DNA from: Verrucomicrobiaceae bacterium
GTDB lineage: Bacteria; Verrucomicrobiota; Verrucomicrobiia; Verrucomicrobiales; Verrucomicrobiaceae
NCBI GenBank assembly: GCA_027484445.1
Contig: JAIXSY010000005.1
Coordinates: 1-47,002, forward strand
DNA: 47,002 nucleotides
Direction of reading: 5' to 3'
Shown here: one piece after another, positions 33,087 to 42,055 of the stretch
How the letters are laid out: every line of letters begins with the position of its first letter
Position numbering within the stretch: position 1 is the first letter of the stretch
Program-made: the position numbers and the translations under genes
Notes under the pieces: generated by a model
The model's input: the letters and a program-made list of their open reading frames with translations, nothing else
Told to the model about the DNA's origin: nothing
Databases searched by the model: none

Positions 33087-36000
33087 ATGAAACTCTGGAT
33101 CGCACTTCTACTTCTCTGGACTCCGCTTGCCTCCGCTGCTTGGCAGCACTTTGAGGCACGTCAGGTGCACCCGCTGGCCATGACGCCCGATGGCACGCGC
33201 CTAGTGGCTGCCGACTCGCCGAGTGCGCGCGTGACCGTGTTTGATCTCAGCAGCGGCACCCCCGTGCGCCTGGGGCATATCCCGGTGGGGCTAGAGCCGG
33301 TCACGGTGCGTGCGCGAACCAACGATGAAATTTGGGTCGTCAATGAGGTGAGTGACTCCATCTCCATCCTCAGCCTTTCCAGCCAGGCAGTGGTGGACAC
33401 CCTTCGCACTGGCGATGAACCTTCGGACGTTGTTTTTGCGGCAGGAAAAGCCTACGTCAGCTGTGCACGGGATGCCCAGGTTCGGGTGTATGATCCCACC
33501 ACACGAGTTCAGATCGGCTTAATCTCTCTCCATGGAGTCTATCCACACGCCCTGGCCGCGAATGCGGATGGCACCCGTCTCTACGCAGCCTTTTTGTTGT
33601 CAGGAAACCGCACGACCGTTTTGCCGAAGGAAGTCGCGCCGCCTCAGCCTGCGCCGACAAATCCCGCGCTACCTGCGCCGCCGGATACAGCTCTGATCGT
33701 GCCCGCCAGTGATCCACGCGTGACGAATACCATCCTCGATCATGACGTGGCCGAGGTGGATACCTCCACCGATACCGTCCTGCGCATGATCTCCGATGTT
33801 GGCACGAATCTCTTCGATGTGGCCTGCCGCCCTGGGGAAAATGAAGTCTGGGTGAGCAACACGGAAGCCCTGAACCTGATTCAGTTTGAGCCTGCCCTAC
33901 GCGGTCATTTTGCCGACAATCGCCTAACAGTGATTGATGCAGAAGGAGTGCACCCGCATGATTTGAATCCCGGCATCGACTACAGCATCCTGCCAAATCC
34001 TACGGCTCGTGCAACCGCGCTCGCTCAGCCCACCAGCCTCGCCTTCACTGCGGATGGCACCGCGCTCTGGGTGGCAGCCTTTGCCTCTGACCGTATCGCC
34101 AAAGTGGACCCTGAGACGGCGGCGGTGCTTTCCCGGGTGGATGTGCGCACGGGCACAGACACCAGTGCGGCGCGGATGCGCGGCCCCCGTGGCCTCGTGC
34201 TGGATGAGACGCGTCAGCGACTCTACGTACTGAACAAGCTCTCCAGTAGCCTCTCCGTGATTCGCACGGACACAGCTGCGGTGGTGGACGAGGTGCCGCT
34301 GGCCGCCTACGATCCCATGCCGCGACTCATTCGTGAAGGTCGCGGACAGTTGTTTGATGCGCGTCTTTCCGGCAATGGCACGGCCTCCTGCGGCACCTGT
34401 CACCTGGATGCAGACCGCGATGGCATGGCCTGGGATCTCGGAGATCCGGGTGGCGAGATGATGACTGTCTTCGGACAAAATCTATCCGTGCATGACTCGA
34501 CCCTGCGCCCCTATTCCCTGCACCCGATGAAAGGTCCCATGGTCACCCAGACGCTTCGCGGCATGCAGGAGGGTGCGCCTTTTCATTGGCGTGGGGATCG
34601 GCCCACCTTGCAGAGCTTCAACAGCACCTTTGACTTGCTGATGGGGGGTGAAGAACTCAACAAGACGGACATGGACAATCTGGCGGATTATCTGAAGTCG
34701 ATCGTCCATCATGCGAACCCCAATCGGAATTTGGATCGCACCCTGCGTGCCACCCTATCGGATGGCTCCAGCCCCCAAGAGGGTGTGGCCCTTTTCAACA
34801 GCCATGTGAAAAGCCATTGCATCACCTGTCACACCCACCCGCTTGGTTCGAACAACAACATCGACCTGCCGCAGGAGTCTGGGCTGAGCCAACCGGTGAA
34901 AAATCCACCCCTGCGCACTATTTACCAGCGTCTCACCTACGATGGCCGGGCGGGGGCGCAGTCTCTCAGTGGTTTCGGCATGTTGCATGATGGAGTCGGT
35001 TTCCAGTTGCCCATCGTGCATCCCTACGTGCTGGATCTCTTGGAAACGCCCCAGGAGTTTGCGGATGTGTCAGCCTTCATGCGTAGCTTTGACACAGGCA
35101 CGGCTCCCATCGTGGGTTACAGTCGAGTCGTCACCTCTGCGAACCGCACCGATCCGACCGTCCTCGCGGACCTAGCCTTGCTGGAATCTGAGACCACGGA
35201 GGATCTGGCCAAAAATCGAGACAGTGACTTGATCGTTCGAGGCAAAGTCGGCGGGGAGTTTCGTTCGCTGAGATGGGTGCGAGGAACGCAGACGGGTTAT
35301 CGCTGGGATCAGTCCACGCAGGGAATCGTCACACGGGCCGTTCTGCTGAGTTCGCTCAATCCAGGGGATTGGTTGACCTTCATGGGAGTGCTACCAGGCA
35401 CAGGCGAGCGCTTTGGTGGAGATGAAGACGAAGATGGATTCCTAGATCGCAGCGATCCCAATCCTGGTCTCGTCAATGGCAAGGCCATCATCCGCCGGCA
35501 ACCCGTGGGGGCCACGGTGCTCCCTGGTGCCGAAGTGGTGCTGAGTGTCGTCGCGGATGGTATCGGTCTGACCTATCAGTGGCGCCGTGGCACGACCCTG
35601 GTGGGAACGAATTCGCCGCAGTTGCGATTGTTCCCCATCGCCTCGCAGGATGCAGGCAGCTACACGGTCGTCATCACCACCAGTCAGGGCAGTGTCACCA
35701 GCCAGGCGGCAGCAGTGGCGGTGACTCCAGCCCCTGAGATCACGCGCCATCCGGCCCCAGTGACCGTGAAGCAAGGGGCCAATGCCAGCTTCAGCGTGTC
35801 AGCGACAGGCACCGGCCTGCGATACGAGTGGCGGCGCAATGATCAACCCATACCCGGTGCAACTCGCTCCAGCCACACGGTCATGGGGGCTTCACCTCTG
35901 ACCGAAGGCACCTACACCGTGCGCGTGTACAACTCGACATCCAGTGTGACTAGCAATCCTGCTCCGCTCACCGTCCTGCCTTGGCCGGTGATGAATCCGC

Positions 36001-37463
36001 TCAACTTGCCTCAACCCATGGTCGGGCAGGACTATCGGGCACAGGTCAGCGCGAGTCACAGCCCAATCCGTTTTTCAGCGACGGATCTGCCACCTGGCCT
36101 AACGCTGAATGCCACCACGGGCGTGATTTCTGGCCGACCCACCACCGCACGGGCAGCCCCCGGCTATCCGGTGCGAGTGCGTGCGACGAATGCCAACGGC
36201 ACGGGCTTCCCTTGGCTGCAAAACGTTGTCGTTTCGCCTTTCCCTGCCGACGCGTTAGGCACCTTCCAGGGGGTCGTGCCGCGTCATGAATCGTCGGAGG
36301 TGAATGGCAATCTGGGGGGGCGACTCACTTTGACCACGACCAGCCTCGGTGCCTTCAGCGGCACGTTGACGCTAGGCACTGCTTCCCACGCCTTCTCGGG
36401 AAAATTGAGTGTGCAGCCAGATGCTGATCCTACCGGCACGGTCACCCTTCCACGGCGTTCACCGCTAGCGGCATTGACCCTGCGTTTCACGCTCCAGCGT
36501 GCGACTCGTTCGCTGTCGGGTCAGTTGGAAACGACCCTTCCCAATCCGGCTAGCCCTTCAGAGCGGCTGACGGTGCAGCTTCCTTTGGCAGCTTATCTGC
36601 CAGAGGCTCTGCCTGCGGGTTTGGCGGGCCATTACACCTTTGCCTCGGTGCTGTCTGACGAGGATCGCGCAAAGCCGGAGCTGCCGCAGGGACACAGCGT
36701 GGGTGCGTTTCGGGTAAGCACCGCAGGTGCCTTTTCAGGAGTGCTTTGGCTGGCGGACGGAAGCTCTCCGATCACGCTTTCCGGGCCTCTGCGTCAGGGC
36801 GGCAGGTTGCCTCTGTTTCAGCTCCTTTACTCGAACACAGGTTCGGTGCTAGGCACGGTCCAGATCGACAGTTCGGCAAACTTTTCGTTAGCCTCCACTA
36901 GCCTGAGTTGGTTCAAGCGGACGCAGGCATCGAACTCCACCACACGCAGTTACAAAGGCGGGATTGCTGTCACGGCTTTGGAAACCTTTGGCAGGCGCTA
37001 TGTGATTCCTGCCAACACTTCACGTGCCATGGGATTGCCCGCAGGGACAGGCAATGCGCGTCTCCTGTTCCGTGAAGGAGGAGCCCCCACCCCAGAGACG
37101 CGGCTCGACCTTCTGGCCTTTGAGATTCAAGGTGGCAGCCCAGCGCGGATTCCCGCCATCAGCCCGAATCCAGGAGCGGTCAAAATCACGGTGACTCCCG
37201 GCAGTGGCACCTCTTTCACTCCGGGGGTCACAGGGGTGTTCCGGGGCCATTTTCTCCTGGTCGATCGTGACACGAGTGGCACGACGCCCCGAGATGTGAC
37301 GCGCACGACAACCTTCTTGGGCATGATCGTCGATGATGGTCGTGGCCCGCGTGGCTATGGCTTTTTCAATCTGGCAGAAATGCCCACAGCAGGACCACCG
37401 CGAACAACCCCAACCACGACACGCCAACTCTCGGGTCGTGTCGAACTGAGCAGGCAGCCCTGA
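33087..37463 (+). CDS. Beta-propeller/di-haem cytochrome c peroxidase-like surface protein (copy 1)
   Basis: 1,458 residues. Signal peptide (MKLWIALLLLWTPLASA); YVTN-type beta-propeller (about 20-410: 'HPLAMTPDGTRLVAADS', 'IPVGLEPVTVRARTNDE', 'DEPSDVVFAAGKAYVSC'); MauG/BCCP-type di-haem domain with CGTCH (435-439) and CITCH (578-582), plus 'HPMKGPMVTQTLRG' and 'FHWRGDRPTLQSFN'; a Ca-type loop 'GGDEDEDGFLDRSDPNP' (about 777-793); two Ig-like domains; a putative-Ig domain ('LPPGLTLNATTGVISGRPT'); and the shared C-terminal module from about 1055. It is the last gene of the cytochrome/SCO/HMA operon. The peroxidase part resembles surface-associated cytochrome c peroxidases (SACCP/CorB) linked to copper-repressed proteins in methanotrophs, as I recall them. 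It is probably outer-surface; peroxidase activity is inferred. Confidence 0.83.
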   Translation: MKLWIALLLLWTPLASAAWQHFEARQVHPLAMTPDGTRLVAADSPSARVTVFDLSSGTPVRLGHIPVGLEPVTVRARTNDEIWVVNEVSDSISILSLSSQAVVDTLRTGDEPSDVVFAAGKAYVSCARDAQVRVYDPTTRVQIGLISLHGVYPHALAANADGTRLYAAFLLSGNRTTVLPKEVAPPQPAPTNPALPAPPDTALIVPASDPRVTNTILDHDVAEVDTSTDTVLRMISDVGTNLFDVACRPGENEVWVSNTEALNLIQFEPALRGHFADNRLTVIDAEGVHPHDLNPGIDYSILPNPTARATALAQPTSLAFTADGTALWVAAFASDRIAKVDPETAAVLSRVDVRTGTDTSAARMRGPRGLVLDETRQRLYVLNKLSSSLSVIRTDTAAVVDEVPLAAYDPMPRLIREGRGQLFDARLSGNGTASCGTCHLDADRDGMAWDLGDPGGEMMTVFGQNLSVHDSTLRPYSLHPMKGPMVTQTLRGMQEGAPFHWRGDRPTLQSFNSTFDLLMGGEELNKTDMDNLADYLKSIVHHANPNRNLDRTLRATLSDGSSPQEGVALFNSHVKSHCITCHTHPLGSNNNIDLPQESGLSQPVKNPPLRTIYQRLTYDGRAGAQSLSGFGMLHDGVGFQLPIVHPYVLDLLETPQEFADVSAFMRSFDTGTAPIVGYSRVVTSANRTDPTVLADLALLESETTEDLAKNRDSDLIVRGKVGGEFRSLRWVRGTQTGYRWDQSTQGIVTRAVLLSSLNPGDWLTFMGVLPGTGERFGGDEDEDGFLDRSDPNPGLVNGKAIIRRQPVGATVLPGAEVVLSVVADGIGLTYQWRRGTTLVGTNSPQLRLFPIASQDAGSYTVVITTSQGSVTSQAAAVAVTPAPEITRHPAPVTVKQGANASFSVSATGTGLRYEWRRNDQPIPGATRSSHTVMGASPLTEGTYTVRVYNSTSSVTSNPAPLTVLPWPVMNPLNLPQPMVGQDYRAQVSASHSPIRFSATDLPPGLTLNATTGVISGRPTTARAAPGYPVRVRATNANGTGFPWLQNVVVSPFPADALGTFQGVVPRHESSEVNGNLGGRLTLTTTSLGAFSGTLTLGTASHAFSGKLSVQPDADPTGTVTLPRRSPLAALTLRFTLQRATRSLSGQLETTLPNPASPSERLTVQLPLAAYLPEALPAGLAGHYTFASVLSDEDRAKPELPQGHSVGAFRVSTAGAFSGVLWLADGSSPITLSGPLRQGGRLPLFQLLYSNTGSVLGTVQIDSSANFSLASTSLSWFKRTQASNSTTRSYKGGIAVTALETFGRRYVIPANTSRAMGLPAGTGNARLLFREGGAPTPETRLDLLAFEIQGGSPARIPAISPNPGAVKITVTPGSGTSFTPGVTGVFRGHFLLVDRDTSGTTPRDVTRTTTFLGMIVDDGRGPRGYGFFNLAEMPTAGPPRTTPTTTRQLSGRVELSRQP

Positions 37464-37485
37464 CCCTCGCGCGCTGCTTTTCCCC

Positions 37486-37522
37486 CACCTTTTTCACTGG
37501 CTGAACCCTCCACACCCAAAAC
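37486..37522 (+). promoter_or_regulatory. Repeated leader element, copy A
   Basis: A CACC followed by a run of five T and then CACTGGCTGAACCCTCC. The stretch 37490-37522 (33 bp) is identical to 46527-46559, although the flanks are unrelated. It starts 22 bp after the copy-1 stop and ends 74 bp before the start of copy 2. It is a candidate binding site or promoter shared by copies A, B and C. Confidence 0.65.
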
Positions 37523-37524
37523 CT

Positions 37525-37578
37525 ATGTTTCGACACCCACTCCATCGTCAATTTCAGTTTCTGTTAGTCTCCGTTTGA
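37525..37578 (+). other. Possible 17-residue leader ORF
   Basis: An ATG three bases after leader copy A opens a 17-codon frame (MFRHPLHRQFQFLLVSV) whose TGA is in frame with, and directly precedes, the open frame of the next gene. It could be a leader peptide or chance. No Shine-Dalgarno is seen, and copies B and C have no equivalent. Confidence 0.15.
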
Positions 37579-37596
37579 GTGAGAGCTCATAGAAAA

Positions 37597-40500
37597 ATGC
37601 GCACACTGTTGTTCCTACTCCTTGGGTTCGCTTGCGTCACGGCACGTGCCGCCTACCAGCACTTTGAAGCGCGTCAGGTGCATCCTTTGGCGATGACGCC
37701 GGATGGCACGCGCTTGGTGGCGGTCGATTCCGCGAATGCTCGCGTCACCGTGTTTGATCTTACCAGCGGCACACCGGTGTGGCTCAGTCAAATTCCCGTC
37801 GGCCTGGAGCCTGCAAGTGTCCGGGCGCGAACGAATGATGAACTTTGGGTCGTCAATGAAGTGGGTGACAGCGTCTCCATCCTCAGCCTAAGCGCTGGGG
37901 CTGTGGTCGAAACCGTGCGTGTGGGCGATGAGCCCACCGATGTCCTCTTTGCCGCAGGCAAAGCCTATGTCGCCTGTGCCCGTTCACGCCAGATTCGCAT
38001 CTTCGATGCCAGCACACGGGATCCGCGTGGGGCGATCAACCTTACCGGAGCCTACCCTCATGCCTTGGCGGCCAACGCCGATGGTTCCCGTCTTTACGCC
38101 GCCTTCCTCCAGTCGGGAAACCGCACCACGGTGATCAAGAGGCAGGTCGCCCCACCGCAGCCTGCGCCGATCAATGCGGCTCTGCCAGCCGCGCCGGACA
38201 CCGCGCTGATCGTCGCTGCGAATGACTCCCGCGTGACAAACACGATCCTCGACAACGATGTGGCGGAGATCAACACGGCCACCGACACGCTTCTGCGTTA
38301 CATCAGTGATGTCGGCACGATCCTCTTCGATCTGGCCGTGCGTCCAGGCAGTGATCAGATCTGGGTGGCGAATACCGAATCCCTCAATCTGACGCGTTTT
38401 GAGCCCGCCTTGCGCGGCCATTTTGCTGACAGCCGAGTTTCAATCATCACGCCTTCTTTGGTGTCCACAGTGGATCTGAATCCTAGCATCAGCTATGGCA
38501 CTCTACCGAACCCGACAGCAAAGGCTATCGCGCTCTCGCAGCCGACGAGTCTCGTCTTTTCTGCCGATGGCAACATCGCCTGGGTGGCCGCCTTTGCCTC
38601 AGATCGCATCGCGAAGATTGACACCGCCACGGGCGATGTGATCGCACGTGTGGACATCCGCACCGGAGCCGATACTGACGCCTCTGCCATGCGCGGACCA
38701 CGCGGGCTCGTGCTCGATGAAGTCCGCAGGAAGCTCTACTCGCTCAACAAACTCTCCAGCAGCCTTAGCGTCATCGATACCAGCACGCTAGCGGTCTCCA
38801 GTGAAATCGCCCTCAGCAGCTACGACCCCATGCCGGCTGCGATTCGAGCGGGTCGCGGTTACCTCTTCGATGCCCGACTTTCCGGCAATGGCACCGTCTC
38901 CTGTGGCATCTGTCACATGGATGCGGACAATGACGGTCTGGCCTGGGATCTCGGTGATCCAGGTGGTGAAATGCTCACCGTTCTTGGAGCAAACCTGAGT
39001 GTCCACGACACCACACCGCGCCCCCGTTCCATGCATCCAATGAAGGGTCCCATGGTCACGCAAACGCTGCGTGGGATGCAAAACGGAGATCCCTTTCACT
39101 GGCGTGGCGATAAGCCGACACTGCAAAGCTTCAACTCTACCTTCGACAACCTCATGGGTGGCTCACAAATCGACTCGGAAGACATGGACGACCTCGCCGA
39201 ATACTTGAAGTCGCTCGTTCATCACTCGAACCCAAATCGCAACCTGGACCGCAGTCTGCCGACGAGTTTTGGCGGCGGGAATCCAATCACAGGGCGTGAT
39301 CTCTTCAACAATCACGCCAAGTCTCACTGCAATGTCTGCCACCTGTTGCCAGAAGGCACCGACCATAACATCGACCTGCCGCAGGAATCAGGACTCAGCC
39401 AGCCGGTGAAGACACCACCGCTGCGCACGACATATCAGCGCATGCTTTTCGACTCACGCGCTGGTGCAATCTCAATCAGTGGCTTCGGCATGTTGCATGA
39501 TGGCACAGGTGGCACATCCATGTTGCCGACAGTTCATCCGTATGTGCTGTCGAATTTGAATACTGCGCAGGAGCTGACGAACGTCACCGCATTTATCCTA
39601 TGTTTCGACACTGGCACTGCGCGCACGGTCGGTTATGGCCGCACAGTGACAGCAGCGAATCGAGCAGACAGTGCGGTGATCGCGGACATTGCTTTGCTAG
39701 AAGCTCGTGCAGCTACCACGGCGGGTGATTGCGATCTCGTTGTGCGCGGCGTCATCAGCAACACACCGCGTGTGCTACGCTGGACGGGTACAGCTTATCA
39801 AAATGACAGCATTGCTGGCGGCACGATGACGCGTGCTGCCTTACTCACGGCCTTGAGTGGTAGCGATGCCATCACATTCATGGGGGTGCTTCCCGGCAGT
39901 GGGCCACGCTTTGGTGGTGATGAAGATGACGATGGTGTTTTAAACGGTGATGACCCAAATCCAGGCGTCGTGGATGGTCCGCCCAAGATCACAGAGCAGC
40001 CACAAAGTCTGGCCGTGGTGCCCGGCACCCCTGCCACTTTCACGGTCGTGGCAGAGGGCATCGGTCTCAGTTACCAGTGGAAGCGTGGCACCACGAACGT
40101 GGGCACGAATTCACCGAGCTTCACCCTGCCTGTCACGGCCCTGGGAGATTCAGGAAGCTACTCCGTCGTTGTCAGCAACACCTATGGTAGCCGAACAAGC
40201 GATGTCGTTACGCTCAATGTCGTGCCGCCGCCAGTCATCACAAGGCAACCAGTTAGCAGAATCACGAATGAAGGCACGAACGTCAGCTTCAGCGTTATCG
40301 CTGCGGGGAATAATCTGAGCTACCGTTGGAAACGCGGCAGCACCTTCATTGGCGGGGCCGATAAAGCAACATTGCTGCTTGCTGGCGTCGGCGCGCAGGA
40401 CATCGGCAGCTACTCTGTAGTCGTCTCCAATGGTGCCACGAGCGTGACCAGCGATGTCGTCACGTTGGGCGTGAATCTCCGGCCTGTGATGAATGATCTG

Positions 40501-41904
40501 AATCTGCCGGATGCGATCATCGGCCAGAATTACAGTTGGCAGCTCAGTGCAGTGAATGGGCCGACCAAATTCAGCGTCCTCGGGCTGCCCACCGGTCTGA
40601 CTTTCAATGCGAACACCGGTCTGATTACTGGCAGGCCGACCGTGGCGAAGAGTTTCACCGTGAAGGCCAGCGCCATCAATGCTGCCGGCAACGGCCTAAC
40701 CAAAGAGGAAGTTATGGTGGTGCAGTCGTATCCCGCCAGCGCATTGGGCACTTATCAAGGCTTTGTCCCCCGCCAAAGCGGGCTGGCTTTGAACAACAAC
40801 CTCGGCGGTCGCCTCACACTCACCACGACGAACCTCGGTGTCTTCAGCGGCACCCTCGTGATTGGCACCCTGAGTCATCCGCTGAGAGGCACACTCCTCA
40901 TGCTACCAGACACTGACCCGACAGGTAGCTGCACTATCGTGCGAAGGAATCAGAACTCGCTGACCCTCAGCTTTACCCTACTGCGTGCCAGCCGAAGCCT
41001 CACCGCGACACTCACGGGTGGCGCAAATCCGCTGACGATCACCGCAGCGCTGCCAGCCACTTCGTTCACCCCGTTTGTCGGGAACTACACGTTCGCCATG
41101 AAGCTGGCTGCGGGTGATTTGAGCAATGATGCGAACCCGAAAGGTCACAGCGTCGGTGCTTTCAGAGTCTCGACGAAAGGGGCTGTCAGCGGGGTCGTCC
41201 GACTGGCAGATGGTGCACCTCCTGTAACGCTCTCCGGGATCGTTGGAGAAGGCGGCAACGTGCCTGTTTTCTCCCTGCTTTATGCCAGGACAGGCTCCCT
41301 GCTCGGCACGCTGAACATCGGCACTGGCGGAGAGCTCAATGCATCGAGCTTGAGCTGGTTCAAACATGAGCAGACGGTAGTCACGCGCAGTTACAAAGGC
41401 ACCTTTGGACCGCTTACGCTGGAGACCATCGGCAGGCCGTATGCCATCCCGGCAGCCAATCGCATCGCCATGGGCCTGACTGGTGGTGCTGGCAATGCGC
41501 GGCTGATTTTCCGCAATGGCGGTGCGCCAACTCCTGCGACTCGGCTCGACTGGACGGCCTTTGAGATTCAAAAAGGCAGCCCGGCGAAGATCCTGCCGCC
41601 TGCCATCAATCCAGGCCTTGTGAAGCTCACCCTCACGCCAGGAAGCGGTGCCATCTTCATGGCGGGCACGACAGGAAGCTTCACCGGCAGCTTCACGCTG
41701 AAGGATAGAGATACCAGCATTACACCGAACCGAGATCTGACTCGCATCGCCACCTTTGCTGGCATGATCGTCGATGATGGGACCGGTCAAAAAGGCTACG
41801 GCTTCTTCAACCTCGCCGAGATGCCGACGGCCTCTCCGAAGACCACAGCGACCACCACCAAGCTGCTTTCAGGCAGCGTCGAACTCGGGAGGACGACGCC
41901 ATAA
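37597..41904 (+). CDS. Beta-propeller/di-haem cytochrome c peroxidase-like surface protein (copy 2)
   Basis: 1,435 residues from the ATG at 37597, which starts the signal peptide (MRTLLFLLLGFACVTARA); the frame is open from a GTG at 37579. It is a full-length paralogue of the 33087 product with the same order: propeller, di-haem domain with CGICH (436-440) and CNVCH (578-582), Ca-type loop 'GGDEDDDGVLNGDDPNP', two Ig-like domains, a putative-Ig domain ('LPTGLTFNANTGLITGRPT') and the shared C-terminal module from about 1048. Long stretches of the propeller and haem region are near identical (for example 'LSGFGMLHDG' versus 'ISGFGMLHDG'), while the Ig region is more diverged. It is a separate transcription unit with leader copy A 75 bp upstream. 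Tandem duplication with kept haem sites suggests both copies work, perhaps under different copper or oxygen conditions. Confidence 0.83.
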   Translation: MRTLLFLLLGFACVTARAAYQHFEARQVHPLAMTPDGTRLVAVDSANARVTVFDLTSGTPVWLSQIPVGLEPASVRARTNDELWVVNEVGDSVSILSLSAGAVVETVRVGDEPTDVLFAAGKAYVACARSRQIRIFDASTRDPRGAINLTGAYPHALAANADGSRLYAAFLQSGNRTTVIKRQVAPPQPAPINAALPAAPDTALIVAANDSRVTNTILDNDVAEINTATDTLLRYISDVGTILFDLAVRPGSDQIWVANTESLNLTRFEPALRGHFADSRVSIITPSLVSTVDLNPSISYGTLPNPTAKAIALSQPTSLVFSADGNIAWVAAFASDRIAKIDTATGDVIARVDIRTGADTDASAMRGPRGLVLDEVRRKLYSLNKLSSSLSVIDTSTLAVSSEIALSSYDPMPAAIRAGRGYLFDARLSGNGTVSCGICHMDADNDGLAWDLGDPGGEMLTVLGANLSVHDTTPRPRSMHPMKGPMVTQTLRGMQNGDPFHWRGDKPTLQSFNSTFDNLMGGSQIDSEDMDDLAEYLKSLVHHSNPNRNLDRSLPTSFGGGNPITGRDLFNNHAKSHCNVCHLLPEGTDHNIDLPQESGLSQPVKTPPLRTTYQRMLFDSRAGAISISGFGMLHDGTGGTSMLPTVHPYVLSNLNTAQELTNVTAFILCFDTGTARTVGYGRTVTAANRADSAVIADIALLEARAATTAGDCDLVVRGVISNTPRVLRWTGTAYQNDSIAGGTMTRAALLTALSGSDAITFMGVLPGSGPRFGGDEDDDGVLNGDDPNPGVVDGPPKITEQPQSLAVVPGTPATFTVVAEGIGLSYQWKRGTTNVGTNSPSFTLPVTALGDSGSYSVVVSNTYGSRTSDVVTLNVVPPPVITRQPVSRITNEGTNVSFSVIAAGNNLSYRWKRGSTFIGGADKATLLLAGVGAQDIGSYSVVVSNGATSVTSDVVTLGVNLRPVMNDLNLPDAIIGQNYSWQLSAVNGPTKFSVLGLPTGLTFNANTGLITGRPTVAKSFTVKASAINAAGNGLTKEEVMVVQSYPASALGTYQGFVPRQSGLALNNNLGGRLTLTTTNLGVFSGTLVIGTLSHPLRGTLLMLPDTDPTGSCTIVRRNQNSLTLSFTLLRASRSLTATLTGGANPLTITAALPATSFTPFVGNYTFAMKLAAGDLSNDANPKGHSVGAFRVSTKGAVSGVVRLADGAPPVTLSGIVGEGGNVPVFSLLYARTGSLLGTLNIGTGGELNASSLSWFKHEQTVVTRSYKGTFGPLTLETIGRPYAIPAANRIAMGLTGGAGNARLIFRNGGAPTPATRLDWTAFEIQKGSPAKILPPAINPGLVKLTLTPGSGAIFMAGTTGSFTGSFTLKDRDTSITPNRDLTRIATFAGMIVDDGTGQKGYGFFNLAEMPTASPKTTATTTKLLSGSVELGRTTP

Positions 41905-42000
41905 TGCGCTGCGCCTACCGTGGTCAATGCAGTCCTCACTACGTGACGAGTACTCTACGATTTCCAACCTCGCATGGAGCCTAGAGCGGTCACTTTACCT

Positions 42001-42033
42001 CACCTTTTCACTGGCTGAAACCCCGAACCAAAA
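42001..42033 (+). promoter_or_regulatory. Repeated leader element, copy B (diverged)
   Basis: CACC-TTTT-CACTGGCTGAA matches copies A and C, after which the sequence drifts (ACCCCGAACCAAAAGAC instead of CCCTCCACACCCAAAAC). It ends 22 bp before the ATG at 42056. One T fewer and an inserted A are the visible differences in the conserved half. The shared half probably contains the functional core. Confidence 0.55.
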
Positions 42034-42055
42034 GACAACGACAATAAGACAATCC

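Noticed and set aside
41774..42055. N-terminal extension of the 42056 gene from an ATG at 41774
   Set aside because: It would overlap the end of the 37597 gene and swallow leader copy B, and it has no protein-like character. The ATG at 42056 starts a clear signal peptide.
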